Numbered from the stretch's first letter, positions 34,750-45,056 are shown. The stretch is 64,000 nucleotides of DNA from Mesorhizobium sp. C432A (GCF_030323145.1 NZ_CP100470.1:620001-684000); one strand, 5' to 3'. Numbers and translations are program-made. Notes: a model not told the origin generated them from the sequence alone.

Positions 34750-36552
34750 ATGTCGTCATCGGTTCTGAACGTCGAGCAGCTCACCGTCGCCTATGATGAA
34801 CGCCGGGGATCGCATCCGGCCGTCAACGGCGTGTCGCTCACCATCGGCGAAGGCGAAGCGCTCGGCCTTGTCGGCGAGTCCGGCTCGGGCAAAAGCTCGG
34901 TGGCACTCGCTATTCTGCGCTATCTGCCGAATAACGCCCGGATCGCCGCGTCGGCGCTCGAGTTCCAGGGCCGCGAGATCCGCAATCTCTCCGGCGAACA
35001 GCTGCGCCGGCTAAGGGGCGATCGCATCGCGGCCGTCTACCAGCATCCGGGTGCGGCGCTCAATCCGGCCATGACGATTGGCCGGCAGATCACCGAGACG
35101 ATCATGCGGCATCGCCCGGTTCGGCAGGACGAAGCACGCACCCGCGCCGCCGAGCTGCTCGGCCGCGTCAGGGTGAGCAATCCGGAGCGGGTGCTCGATC
35201 TCTATCCGCACGAATTGTCGGGCGGCATGCAGCAGCGCGCCAACATCGCGATTGCCATTGCGCTCGACCCGTCGCTGCTGGTGCTGGATGAGCCGACGAC
35301 GGCGCTTGACGCCAGCGTCCAGTCCGAGATCGTCGCCATCCTGCAGGACTTGCGCCGCGATCACCAAACCAGCGTTCTGCTGATCAGCCATGACATCAAC
35401 ATGGTCCGCCGGGCCTGCGATCGGGTGGCCGTGATGCAGTCGGGGACGGTGGTCGAAAGCGGCATCGCCAACGATGTCTTCGAGAACCCTGTTCACGCCT
35501 ACACCAAGGCGCTGATCGCCTCGATCCCGGCGCTCAACTTCACCAAGCGCGACGGCAGGCTGGCCGAGATGCACACAACCGGCCCGTCGAAGCCTGTCCG
35601 CAGCGATCAACCGGAAGCCGCACGTCCGATCGCCGTCGCCTGCAAAGGCATCAGCCACGCCTTCGGCTCCCAGGCCGTCCTGCACGATATCGACCTGGAG
35701 ATAGCCCAGGGCGAGACGTTCGGGCTGATCGGCGAATCCGGCTCCGGCAAGTCGACATTGGCAAGGATCGTGACTGGCCTCCAGACGCCGGACGCTGGGT
35801 CGGTCGAGCTGTTCGGCAGCACTGTCGCGCCGCGCGTCGAGAAAAGAAGCCTGAGCGAACGGCGCGACGTGCAGATGGTGTTCCAGTCACCCGACCGCAC
35901 GCTCAATCCGCGCCAGCGGATCGGCAGGATCCTCGGCCGTCCGCTGCGGCGGCTCGCCGGCTTTAGCCGCAGCGAGGTGAAGCAGCGTGTCGGCGATCTC
36001 CTGGCCTCGGTTCGTCTTGCCGCTACGACCGTCGACCAGAAGCCGAGATCGCTGTCTGGTGGCCAGCGCCAACGGGCGGCGATTGCGCGCGCCTTTGCCG
36101 GCGTGCCGAAGCTCGTGGTGTTGGACGAGCCGACCTCTGCGCTCGACGTTTCCGTGCAGGCGACCGTGCTCAATTTGCTCAACGACCTGCAGCGCGACAA
36201 GGACACCACCTATCTGTTCATCAGCCACGACCTCAGGGTGGTGCGCTATATGGCCGACAGGATCGGCGTGCTCTATCGCGGCCGGCTGGTCGAGACGGGA
36301 TCATCCGAGCAGATTTTCCGTGGCCCCAACCACCCCTACACGAAGCTGCTTCTGGCCGCGTCCTCGGATGAGACGGCGCCGAGGGCTCCGGCTCAGCTCC
36401 ACGTCGCGGCACACGATGCCGAGACCTCCGGATGCTCCTTTGCCGCCCGCTGTCCTGTCGCGCTGCCCGATTGCCGAAAGGCGCAACCACCCGTCAGGCA
36501 GGCCGGCGACGGTCATCTGATCGCCTGCTGGAGAGACGCAAGCAGTCTCTGA
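34750..36552 (+). CDS. Fused double-ATPase ABC transporter subunit (DppD-DppF type)
   Basis: A 600-residue cytoplasmic ATPase carrying two ABC domains in one chain, equivalent to DppD plus DppF. Domain 1 (about 1-260) has [18 protein letters not shown] and [12 protein letters not shown]. Domain 2 (about 305-550) has [18 protein letters not shown] and [12 protein letters not shown]. It ends with the oligopeptide C-terminal extension, including [12 protein letters not shown]. The ATG at 34750 ([11 protein letters not shown]) is chosen; sequence before it is not family-like. It is divergent from the monooxygenase gene across 191 bases and must power the DppB/DppC-like permeases, the only matching pair nearby. 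The 3' end abuts a deletion scar. Confidence 0.93.
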   Translation: MSSSVLNVEQLTVAYDERRGSHPAVNGVSLTIGEGEALGLVGESGSGKSSVALAILRYLPNNARIAASALEFQGREIRNLSGEQLRRLRGDRIAAVYQHPGAALNPAMTIGRQITETIMRHRPVRQDEARTRAAELLGRVRVSNPERVLDLYPHELSGGMQQRANIAIAIALDPSLLVLDEPTTALDASVQSEIVAILQDLRRDHQTSVLLISHDINMVRRACDRVAVMQSGTVVESGIANDVFENPVHAYTKALIASIPALNFTKRDGRLAEMHTTGPSKPVRSDQPEAARPIAVACKGISHAFGSQAVLHDIDLEIAQGETFGLIGESGSGKSTLARIVTGLQTPDAGSVELFGSTVAPRVEKRSLSERRDVQMVFQSPDRTLNPRQRIGRILGRPLRRLAGFSRSEVKQRVGDLLASVRLAATTVDQKPRSLSGGQRQRAAIARAFAGVPKLVVLDEPTSALDVSVQATVLNLLNDLQRDKDTTYLFISHDLRVVRYMADRIGVLYRGRLVETGSSEQIFRGPNHPYTKLLLAASSDETAPRAPAQLHVAAHDAETSGCSFAARCPVALPDCRKAQPPVRQAGDGHLIACWRDASSL

Positions 36553-36636
36553 TTGCGAAGCGGGCAACTGACAAGCCTTCTTTCGAGGAGATGTCCCCCG
36601 GCCGATGCGGCCGGAGGACAGGCTTGGGAGGCGCCT

Positions 36637-36809
36637 GACGTCGGCTGGAAATTTCCGGCGATGGTTTTGACCAGCGTCGATTTGCCGGCGCCATTGTCGC
36701 CCGTCAGGCCGAGAACCTGGCCCTCATTGATGTCGAGCGAGACATTGTCCAGCGCGCGAACGGCACCGAAATCCTTCACGATATGTTCGAGACGCGCTAG
36801 AACCGTCAT
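36637..36809 (-). pseudogene. 5' remnant of a sugar ABC transporter ATPase gene
   Basis: [17 protein letters not shown] runs on to [10 protein letters not shown] and [18 protein letters not shown], then FQPTSG. This is an intact N-terminus of a ribose/xylose-type sugar ABC ATPase with a good Walker A motif and a ribosome site (GGGAAG). After about 58 residues homology ends abruptly near 36637, and the frame runs into the 3' flank of the fused peptide ATPase gene. A full protein would be about 250 to 500 residues. The fragment is divergent from the ROK repressor, where a sugar importer operon would be expected. A deletion that fused two clusters is inferred. Confidence 0.8.
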
Positions 36810-36827
36810 CGCATCTTCCCATGCCAA

Positions 36828-36872
36828 TTTGTAAGTTTCTGATACAAATCATCGTTTGAAACTTGGGTTCAA
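36828..36872. promoter_or_regulatory. Candidate ROK operator region
   Basis: Three overlapping dyads are visible: TTTGTA-N9-TACAAA (36828-36848), AAGTTTC (36833-36839) with GAAACTT (36858-36864), and TTGAA-N7-TTCAA (36856-36872). They lie between the start of the truncated ATPase gene and the ROK repressor. The AT-rich dyad content in GC-rich DNA is typical of an operator. Binding by the adjacent ROK protein is inferred. Confidence 0.5.
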
Positions 36873-36949
36873 TGGGCTTGGAGATGCTGAAGATTTATTG
36901 CAATGCGCCCAACCTTGGGTCTTTCAAACCGCCTAGAAATTCTATTAGT

Positions 36950-38185
36950 ATGTCGAGCAAACAAATTGTGGAGAACGACGTGCTGGTGTCGACCGATCTT
37001 CGGCCGAACGAAACGCGGGCACTTGCGGCGCTGTTTCGTGCCGGCGCGTCGAGCCGGGCAGCGCTCGCACGCGATCTCGGCCTGACCCGGTCGACCACCG
37101 GCGCCCTGGTGCTGGGGCTGACGGAAGCCGGTCTGGCGCGCGAGCGGTCGGATGGAGCGGATGACGAGCAGGATAGCGAGGGTCGGGTCGGCCGTCCCGG
37201 TATCCTGGTCGAGATCGACGGCAATGGCGGCTTCTTCCTTGGCGCTTATATCGGCGTCAACTGGATCGCAGTCGTGACTGTCGACCTTGCCGGCGCGCGG
37301 CGTGCGAGCGCCTCTAGGGCATTTGCCGGCCCCGGTAGCACGCCCGAAGCCGCGGTCGACATCATCGGGGAACTCGTCGCCGAGATCCGCTCACAATTGC
37401 CTGCGGGCACGCGCCCCTACGGGCTCAATGTCGCCGTGCCCGGCTTCCCCGCCGCCGACGGGATTTCATACCATGCCACCATCCTTGGCTGGCACGGGGT
37501 CAATCTGGCGGAGCTTTTGCGCACTGCCTTTGGCGCGGACTTTCCAATCCTCTTGGAAAACGATGCCAATGCCGTGGCGGTGGCCGAGACATACCGGGCG
37601 CAGCCGGGCAAGGACCATGAGGATGCTCTGGTCATCCTGATCGAGAACGGCGTTGGCGGCGGCATCATCAATGCCGGCAGGCTGCATCGCGGCCGGCTCG
37701 GCGGCGCCGGCGAAATCGGGCATCTGCGCATCGGCGACGAAGGTTTTGTCTTCGACGCGAAGCGCCCGGGCCGACTGGAATCCTATGTCGGCAAGGATGC
37801 TTTACTGGCTCGCTATTTGCACATAAGCGGACTGCGCGCCGGCGTGGATGAGTTTGTCGCAGCGCTGGCCGGCGGCGATCCGGCAGCCGTTGCCACCGCG
37901 CGCGACTGGGCGCTCTGGTTCGGCCGCGGCCTGGCGACACTTGCCTGCACCTTGCAGCCGGAGCGCATCATCCTCTCCGGCTCCGTCAATGCTGTCTATC
38001 CCTTTGTCGCCGAGCAGGTGGAAGCTTTTTTGCTGGAGTTCCTGGCTGAAGGTTACCCCGTTCCTACGGTCGAACTGTCGCGCGTCGGGGCCGACGGTCC
38101 GGCATTGGGCGCTGCCTGTCTGCTGCATCAGGCAGCTTTGTCGGGCGATCCGCAATTTCAACTTCGCGGCCTCGCCGCGCGCTAA
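36950..38185 (+). CDS. ROK-family transcriptional repressor
   Basis: A repressor of about 411 residues. An N-terminal winged helix-turn-helix (about residues 15-70: NETRALAALFRAGASSRAAL, then DLGLTRSTTGALVLGL) precedes a sugar-kinase-like ROK domain with LNVAVPGFPAADG, LLENDANAVAVAE and GGAGEIGHLRIGDEG. The usual zinc motif (CxCGxxGCxE) is absent; the corresponding stretch reads FVFDAKRPGRLESY. Start is uncertain: ATG 36950 (MSSKQIVEND) fits the domain, but no ribosome site is visible, and an ATG at 36863 is in frame. It heads an operon of dehydrogenase, isomerase, hydrolase and kinase genes and probably controls them in response to a sugar. Confidence 0.88.
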   Translation: MSSKQIVENDVLVSTDLRPNETRALAALFRAGASSRAALARDLGLTRSTTGALVLGLTEAGLARERSDGADDEQDSEGRVGRPGILVEIDGNGGFFLGAYIGVNWIAVVTVDLAGARRASASRAFAGPGSTPEAAVDIIGELVAEIRSQLPAGTRPYGLNVAVPGFPAADGISYHATILGWHGVNLAELLRTAFGADFPILLENDANAVAVAETYRAQPGKDHEDALVILIENGVGGGIINAGRLHRGRLGGAGEIGHLRIGDEGFVFDAKRPGRLESYVGKDALLARYLHISGLRAGVDEFVAALAGGDPAAVATARDWALWFGRGLATLACTLQPERIILSGSVNAVYPFVAEQVEAFLLEFLAEGYPVPTVELSRVGADGPALGAACLLHQAALSGDPQFQLRGLAAR

Positions 38186-38199
38186 TCAGGAGAGATTCC

Positions 38200-39279
38200 A
38201 TGCCTCGCAAAGACGAAAAGCGGCTGCGTGTCGGCGTGCTCGGCTGCGGTCCGATTGCGCAGGCAGCGCATTTCGAATCCTGCACCAAGGCACGCAATGC
38301 CGATCTCCATGCCATCTGCGATGTCGCCGACGATCTGCGCGACAGGATGGCCGCGACCTACGCGCCCGAAAAATCCTATGCCGACTACGGCCAGATGCTG
38401 GCCGATCCCGACCTCGATGCCGTCATCATCGCGACATCGGACATTTTTCACGTCAAGGCCGCGGAACTGGCGCTCGATGCCGGCAAGCATGTGCTATGCG
38501 AAAAGCCGCTGGGCGTTTCGGTCGAGGAGGTCGAAGGCTTGCGGGCCACGCTCGACAAGAGCGGCAAGGTGCTTCAGGTCGGCCATATGAAGCGCTTCGA
38601 TCCCGGCATCCAGGCGGCAAAGGCTTTCGTCGACGACGAAATGGGCGAGCGGCTGGCGTTCAAAGGCTGGTACTGCGACAGCACCCACCGCTACCCGATG
38701 ACCGATGCGGTGCAACCGCTGATCATCACCAGCGCCAAGGCGCGCAAGCCTGCCGTCAATCCCAAGGCGGATCTGCGCCAATACTACATGCTGGCGCATG
38801 GCAGCCATCTCCTTGATACGGCGCGCCATCTGCACAGGCCGATCGAGGCGGTGGAGGCCCGGCTCACCGAGCGCTATGGCGCCTATTGCTGGTTCGTCAC
38901 CACCATCTTCGCCGACGGCACGATCGGCCATCTCGACCTGACGGTCGCCGTGCGCATGGACTGGCACGAAGGGTTCCAGATCTACGGCCAGAACGGCAGC
39001 GTTCTCGCTAAGACGTATAACCCCTGGTACTACAAGAGCAGCGAGGTCGACATTTTCCGCGAGGCCGATGGCAGTTGGCACCGGACGCTTGGCGCGGATG
39101 GCCACTTCTATCGCCGGCAGCTCGAAGGCTTTGCCGATGTCGTGCTGAATGGCGCGCCCATGATCGGCGCCGGCATCGAGGACGGCATCGCCTCGGTCAG
39201 GGGCATGGCGGCCATCGCCCGCTCGGCCGCTGCCGGCGGCCGCGCCGTCCGTCTGGCCGATGTCGACGGGGTCGCGTGA
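38200..39279 (+). CDS. Gfo/Idh/MocA-family oxidoreductase
   Basis: A 359-residue NAD(P)-dependent sugar or cyclitol dehydrogenase. The Rossmann loop is VGVLGCGPIAQAAHF near residue 13, and the signature EKPLGVSVEEVE contains the catalytic Lys. The C-terminal beta-sheet domain includes GHLDLTVAVRMDWHEGFQIYG. The start follows the ROK stop by 14 bases with a ribosome site (AGGAGAG). The next gene overlaps (TGATG). The pathway is unknown: the set dehydrogenase, isomerase, kinase suggests breakdown of an uncommon sugar or inositol-like compound. Confidence 0.9.
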   Translation: MPRKDEKRLRVGVLGCGPIAQAAHFESCTKARNADLHAICDVADDLRDRMAATYAPEKSYADYGQMLADPDLDAVIIATSDIFHVKAAELALDAGKHVLCEKPLGVSVEEVEGLRATLDKSGKVLQVGHMKRFDPGIQAAKAFVDDEMGERLAFKGWYCDSTHRYPMTDAVQPLIITSAKARKPAVNPKADLRQYYMLAHGSHLLDTARHLHRPIEAVEARLTERYGAYCWFVTTIFADGTIGHLDLTVAVRMDWHEGFQIYGQNGSVLAKTYNPWYYKSSEVDIFREADGSWHRTLGADGHFYRRQLEGFADVVLNGAPMIGAGIEDGIASVRGMAAIARSAAAGGRAVRLADVDGVA

Positions 39280-40115
39280 TGCAGCTTGGGATTTTCGCCA
39301 GGACCTTCGCCACCACCGGCGCCTCGCCGGTGCTGCGCGCGGTCGCGGATGCCGGCTATAGGGCGGCGCAGTTCAACATGGCGTGCCTTGGCCTGCCGCC
39401 GATGCCGGACAGCATCGAACGCGACGCGGTCCGGTCCGTCGCTGAGGCGAGCGGCGAGGCCGGCGTTTCGATCGCGGCGGTTTCGGGAACCTACAACATG
39501 ATCCACCCGGATCGCACGGTTCGCATCCAGGGACTCGCCCGGCTTGAGGTACTGGCCGCGTCATGCGCCGATATGGGCACGCGACTGATCACGCTGTGCA
39601 CCGGCACAAGGGATGCGCAGGATCAGTGGCGCTGGCATCCCGACAATGCAAGCGAGGCGGCGTGGAGCGATCTGCGGACGGAGATGGAAGCGGCGATCGC
39701 GATTGCCGAGCGCTTCGACATCGAGCTTGGCATCGAACCGGAACTGGCCAATGTCCTCTCCAGCGCCCGGGCCGCACGCCGCCTGCTGGACGAAATGAAC
39801 AGCACGCGGCTGCGCATCGTGCTCGACCCGGCCAATCTGTTCGAAGTGGCCGACAGCGCGGAGCGTCATCGCCTCATCGACGAAGCCATCGATCTGCTGG
39901 CCGCCGAGATCGGCATGGCCCATGCCAAGGACCGCCATGCCGATGGCAGTTTTGCCGCAGCCGGAAAGGGCGTGGTCGACTTCCCGCATTTCATCGGCCG
40001 CCTGAAGGCTGCCGGGTTCGACGGCCCCTTGATCACACATGGCCTGACAGAGGCCGAGGCGCCAGGTGTCGGCGCCTTTCTGCGCACCGTACTGGAAGGA
40101 AGCGAGCGCGCGTGA
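39279..40115 (+). CDS. Sugar phosphate isomerase/epimerase-family TIM barrel
   Basis: A 278-residue AP-endonuclease-2-like TIM barrel. It starts MQLGIFARTFATTGASPVLR and has metal-ligand positions typical of the fold: IELGIEPE (Glu), RIVLDPANLFE (Asp) and GMAHAKDRHADG (His). The family includes hydroxypyruvate isomerase, inosose isomerases and tagatose epimerase; which applies cannot be told. The ATG overlaps the stop of the dehydrogenase gene by one base and the last four bases overlap the hydrolase start, so translation is coupled within the operon. Confidence 0.88.
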   Translation: MQLGIFARTFATTGASPVLRAVADAGYRAAQFNMACLGLPPMPDSIERDAVRSVAEASGEAGVSIAAVSGTYNMIHPDRTVRIQGLARLEVLAASCADMGTRLITLCTGTRDAQDQWRWHPDNASEAAWSDLRTEMEAAIAIAERFDIELGIEPELANVLSSARAARRLLDEMNSTRLRIVLDPANLFEVADSAERHRLIDEAIDLLAAEIGMAHAKDRHADGSFAAAGKGVVDFPHFIGRLKAAGFDGPLITHGLTEAEAPGVGAFLRTVLEGSERA

Positions 40116-40913
40116 AAGAGACCTTCAGCCGCGATGGCGTCGATCTTGCCTACCGGGACGTCGGCGCCGGGCTTCCCGTCATCTTTCAGCACGGCCTAGG
40201 CGGCGACGACGCGCAGGTCGCCGACGTGTTTCCCGATCTGCCGGTGACCCGGCGGGTGACGCTCGAATGCCGGGGCCAGGGCGGATCCAGCTACGGGCCG
40301 GTCGAGCGGCTTTCGGTTGCGACGTTTGCCCGAAGACGTCGAAGCGCTGGCCGACGCTCTCGGCATCGGCTCGGCCGTCGTCGGCGGCATCTCGATGGGC
40401 GCGGCGCTGGCGCTGCGCCTGGCAGTGCACAGGCCGGCCCGTGTGCGCGCTTTGGTGCTCGCCCGGCCCGCCTGGGTAGCCCAGGCGGCTCCGGAAAATA
40501 TGAGGCCCTATGCCGTGGTCGGCGATCTCCTGATGCGCCATTCGCCTGACGCCAGGCGTCTGTTCGATGACAGCGCAGTTGCCGCAGAGCTAGCGAGGCT
40601 GGCGCCGGACAATCTCGCCAGCCTGCAAGGCTTCTTCAATCGCCCGGACCCGGTTCTGTTCGGTAGGCTGCTTTCGGCGATCGCCGGCGATGGTCCCGGC
40701 GTGAGCGAGGCGGACATCCGCGCTATCGCGGTGCCGACTCTTGTCATCGGCCATGACCATGACCTCGTCCATCGCCTGGCCGACGCACAGACGCTGGCCG
40801 GACTCATTCCGTCGGCCCGGCTTTGCACCATCACAGCCAAATCGCAGGATCGCGCCGCCTACCGGCTGGAATTCCGCGCCTGTCTTTCGGAATTCCTGGA
40901 ACCGCTCGCATGA
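40112..40913 (+). pseudogene. Alpha/beta-hydrolase, single-base frameshift
   Basis: An alpha/beta-hydrolase of about 266 residues starting at GTG 40112 (KETFSRDGVDLAYRDVG, oxyanion region FQHGLGGDDAQV). The nucleophile elbow GGISMGAAL and a late TLVIGHDHDLVHR (acid residue) lie in another frame. The switch is at 40329-40331: CCC should be CC, so that VATFA continues as EDVEALADALGIGSAVV. The extra C either breaks the gene or is a sequencing error. Its ends overlap both neighbours by four bases, as expected for an intact operon member. Substrate may be a lactone or ester of the operon's sugar. Confidence 0.82.
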
Positions 40914-41803
40914 CGCATCAAACGATGGACGACACGATCGCCGTGGTCGAGATCGGCGGCACGTCGGTCAAGGTTGGCTTTGCCGACCACGGCATCCCGG
41001 TGGATTTTGCCCGCACCTACCCGACCGCGCAACTGCGCAAGGGCGCGCCTGTGGCGGGGTTGGCCGATGCGGTCACCGCAGCCTGCCGCGATGCCGGGCT
41101 CAAACCTGCACGGGTCGTTGCGACGGTGCCTGGGTTCATCGACCGCGACTTCGACACGGTGCTGCACACGGCCAACATTCCCGAGCTGAACGGCATCCGG
41201 CTGGGTACGGAACTGGCATCGCGGCTCCGCGTTCCCGTGCGGCTCGAACGCGACGTCGTGCTGCAATTGCTCGGTGAAAGCGTTGCCGGCGCGGTGAAGC
41301 GGCAAAAGGAGGTGCTGGCGGTCTATCTCGGCACCGGCATCGGTGCGGCCTATCTCGGCAAGGACGGCATTTTCAGGGGTGGCGGCTGGGCGCTCGAGAT
41401 CGGCCACATGCCGATCTACCGGCCCGACGAAAGCGGACCGCCAAACCGCGTCGAGACCTACGCCTCAGGGGCAACGCTTGTCGACCTTGCCGCGGACTAC
41501 GATATCCCGGTTGCCGAGCTGTTTTCGGCAACCGGGCAGCCGCCGTCGCTGCGCGAATGGCTCGATGAGATCGTCTGGCAGCAGGCGGTGACCATCGCAA
41601 CGGCAGCCGCTTTGTTTTCCCCGCAGACGATCCTGATCGGTGGCGGCATTGTCGACATGAAGTCCTATCCCCGCCAGGCGCTCAAGCAGCGCATCGCGGA
41701 CAGCCTGCCGCATTCGCTTGTTGTAGAGCCTCTGGACATACGCTGGGCGGCCCTGGGCTGGCAGGCGGCGATCCATGGCGCGGTGCTGCTCGGCGCGGTG
41801 TGA
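40910..41803 (+). CDS. ROK-family sugar kinase
   Basis: A 297-residue ROK-fold protein without a DNA-binding domain, so a kinase. The phosphate loop is VVEIGGTSVKVGFAD. ROK landmarks VLAVYLGTGIGAAYLG and LEIGHMPIYRPDE follow, with the adenosine loop SPQTILIGGGIVDM near the C-terminus. The zinc cysteines are absent. The ATG at 40910 overlaps the hydrolase stop by four bases. It closes the ROK-controlled operon and presumably phosphorylates the sugar processed there. It converges with an ABC ATPase gene 26 bases downstream. Confidence 0.87.
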   Translation: MTHQTMDDTIAVVEIGGTSVKVGFADHGIPVDFARTYPTAQLRKGAPVAGLADAVTAACRDAGLKPARVVATVPGFIDRDFDTVLHTANIPELNGIRLGTELASRLRVPVRLERDVVLQLLGESVAGAVKRQKEVLAVYLGTGIGAAYLGKDGIFRGGGWALEIGHMPIYRPDESGPPNRVETYASGATLVDLAADYDIPVAELFSATGQPPSLREWLDEIVWQQAVTIATAAALFSPQTILIGGGIVDMKSYPRQALKQRIADSLPHSLVVEPLDIRWAALGWQAAIHGAVLLGAV

Positions 41804-41829
41804 TCGCCGTGGTTGCTGTCGGCGAAGGA

Positions 41830-42828
<999 letters not shown>

Positions 42829-42858
42829 GGCTTCGTCCTTGTTCTAGAGTTTGCCCTA

Positions 42859-43920
42859 CTAGAGCTTAACTGGGGCGCCGCTGCGCACGCTCTCATCGGC
42901 GGCAAGGCAGACGGCGAGCGATTTCACCGCGTCGTCCATGTGGCGGGTCAGGTCGATGTCTTCCCGGATCGCCTTCAGCACGAAGGCCTGTTCGAGGTCG
43001 CAGAGATCCTGGTGGCCGGGTTCGCCGTCCATCGACAGCATCTCGTCCGGCCTGGCGAACTTGCCGTCCGCACCCATCGCAGCGCTGTGCAGGCGGATGG
43101 TCGAGGTCTTGGTGTGGGTGTCGATGTCGTCCGACTTCACACCTTCCTTCATGACGATCGACACGCAGCCATTGGGCGACATCACGTCCTTCACGAAGAA
43201 CGCCGTTTCCGAAATCATCGGTCCCCAGGCAGCTTCGTACCAGCCGACCGAACCGTCATCGAACAGCACCTGCAGATGGCCGTAATTGTACATGGTCGGC
43301 GCGATTTCCTCGGTCAGCCGCAGCCCCATGCCGCGCACCTCGACCGGCTTGGCGTCGGTGATCTGCAGCATGACGTCGAGATAGTGCACGCCGCAATCGA
43401 CGATCGGCGACGTCGTCTGCATCAACTGCTTGTGCGTCTGCCAGGTCGGGCCCGACGATTGCTGGTTGAGGTTCATGCGGAACACGTAAGGGCCGCCAAG
43501 CTTGCGCGCCTCGGCGATCAGCCGGACCCAGGACGGGTGATGGCGCAGGATATAGCCAATCACCAGCTTTCTGCCATTGGCCTTGGCCGCCGCGACGACG
43601 CGCTTGGCGTCCGCCACCGTCGTTGCGAGCGGCTTCTCGACGAAGACGTGGCAGCCGGCCTCGAATGCCTTCACCGCATAGTCGGCATGGCTGTCGGAAT
43701 AGGTGGCGATGCAGGCGACATCCGGCTTTTCATCGCGCAACGCGTCGTCGAAGGAGCGCCTGATGCCATAGCCCGACAGCCCGTCCGGTAACGGCACGTC
43801 GGAGCGGTTGATCAGGGCCGCGATCTCGAAGCCCGGATTAGTGTGGTAGGCCAGCGCATGGCTACGCCCCATATTACCGAGGCCTGCGACGACGACGCGA
43901 AGGGGCGATTTAGAGGTCAC
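42859..43920 (-). CDS. Gfo/Idh/MocA-family oxidoreductase
   Basis: A 353-residue NAD(P)-dependent dehydrogenase. The Rossmann loop is VVVAGLGNMGRSHALAYH and the catalytic Lys is in FVEKPLATTVADAKR. The substrate domain has IVDCGVHYLDVMLQITD with the conserved His. It lies inside an ABC sugar operon between permease and ATPase genes, so it likely oxidises the imported sugar. It is only distantly similar by eye to the dehydrogenase at 38200-39279, so it is not a recent duplicate. The 250-base gap upstream holds a long inverted repeat. Confidence 0.9.
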   Translation of the reverse strand: MTSKSPLRVVVAGLGNMGRSHALAYHTNPGFEIAALINRSDVPLPDGLSGYGIRRSFDDALRDEKPDVACIATYSDSHADYAVKAFEAGCHVFVEKPLATTVADAKRVVAAAKANGRKLVIGYILRHHPSWVRLIAEARKLGGPYVFRMNLNQQSSGPTWQTHKQLMQTTSPIVDCGVHYLDVMLQITDAKPVEVRGMGLRLTEEIAPTMYNYGHLQVLFDDGSVGWYEAAWGPMISETAFFVKDVMSPNGCVSIVMKEGVKSDDIDTHTKTSTIRLHSAAMGADGKFARPDEMLSMDGEPGHQDLCDLEQAFVLKAIREDIDLTRHMDDAVKSLAVCLAADESVRSGAPVKL

Positions 43921-43962
43921 CTAACTACTCCAGATGTTCCAGTTGTTCCTTCTGAGAGGGTG

Positions 43963-44140
43963 TCACCCCACCCGGCGCTTCGCGCCGACCTCCCCATCGA
44001 GGGGAGGTAGGACGTTGGCGCGAACACCCTCACTGCCAAAGAAGCTTCTCCGAAAGTCGCCCTTTGGCGGTCGTGAATGAAGCCACGACCTTTTACCTCC
44101 CCTTGATGGGGAGGTCGGCGCGCAGCGCCGGGTGGGGTGA
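43963..44140. repeat. Large inverted repeat, 47-base arms (repeat A)
   Basis: The left arm (43963-44009) and right arm (44094-44140) are near-perfect inverted copies of a sequence starting TCACCCCACCCGGCGC and containing the smaller palindrome ACCTCCCC-ATCGA-GGGGAGGT. They are separated by 84 bases. Elements with this CCGGCGC/GACCTCCCC pattern are dispersed intergenic repeats in Mesorhizobium and relatives. It fills the gap between the MalG-like permease and oxidoreductase genes and would fold strongly in the mRNA. Confidence 0.85.
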
Positions 44141-44170
44141 AGGCTCCAGCAGAGATTTGTAGGGCTCCGC

Positions 44171-45010
44171 TCACTTGACGGCTCCGGATGTGATGCCGCG
44201 GATCAGCTGCCGCGAGAAGATGACGTAGAGGGTCAGCACCGGCATGATCGCCAGCGAGAGTGCGGCCAGGATGGCGTTCCAGTTGGTGACGAACTGGCCG
44301 AGGAAGAGCTGCGCGCCGAGCGTCACCGTTTTGGTCTCTTCCGACGGCGCCAGGATCAGTGGGAACCACAGATCGTTCCAGATCGGGATCATGGTGAAGA
44401 CGGCGACCGTCGCCATCGAGGGCCGCACCAGCGGCAGCACCAGCCGGAAGAAGATGGTGTATTCCGACAGCCCGTCGATGCGGCCGGCATTCTTCAGATC
44501 GTCGGACACCTGCTTCATGAATTCCGAGAGGATGAAGACCGCCAGCGGCAGGCCTTGCGCGGTGTAGACCAGGATCAGCGCCGTCAGCGTGTTGACCAGC
44601 CCGCTCGCCACCATCAATTGCAGGATGGCGACGGTGCCGAGCCGGATCGGGATCATGATGCCGAGCGCGAGGTAAAGCCCCATCAGCGTGTTGCCGCGGA
44701 AGCGGTATTCCGAGAGCGCGAACGCCGCCATCGCGCCGAACAGAAGCACGAAGAACAGCGAGGCGACGGTGACGACCAGGCTGTTCTGGAAATAATGGAT
44801 GAAGTCGCCCTGGCCGATCACCGTGGTGTAGCCGATCAGGTCGAAGGTTTTTGGCGTCGGCGGCGTCAGCGGCTCGCTGAAGATGCCGGCGCGCGATTTG
44901 AACGAGTTCATGATGACCAGGATCACCGGAAACAGCGCGATCGCCGTGTAGGTCAACAGGATCGCGTGGGCGCCGATGGTGCGGGGCAGCGAACGGGTGG
45001 CGGTGCTCAT
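44171..45010 (-). CDS. Sugar ABC transporter permease (MalG-like)
   Basis: A 279-residue CUT1-family inner-membrane permease with six helices. The N-terminal helix HAILLTYTAIALFPVILVIM is followed by NSFKSRAGIFSEPL, as in MalG proteins. The EAA coupling loop is DLKNAGRIDGLSEYTIFFRL, then VLPLVRPSMA. The ATG at 45010 follows the repeat-filled gap after the MalF-like gene. It works with the MalF-like permease, binding protein and ATPase of the same operon. Neighbouring murQ and nagA point to an amino sugar or muropeptide sugar as cargo. Confidence 0.93.
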   Translation of the reverse strand: MSTATRSLPRTIGAHAILLTYTAIALFPVILVIMNSFKSRAGIFSEPLTPPTPKTFDLIGYTTVIGQGDFIHYFQNSLVVTVASLFFVLLFGAMAAFALSEYRFRGNTLMGLYLALGIMIPIRLGTVAILQLMVASGLVNTLTALILVYTAQGLPLAVFILSEFMKQVSDDLKNAGRIDGLSEYTIFFRLVLPLVRPSMATVAVFTMIPIWNDLWFPLILAPSEETKTVTLGAQLFLGQFVTNWNAILAALSLAIMPVLTLYVIFSRQLIRGITSGAVK

Positions 45011-45056
45011 TGGAAGGTCTCCTGACGAGCGATGACTGTTGAGGTCGGCACCAAGG

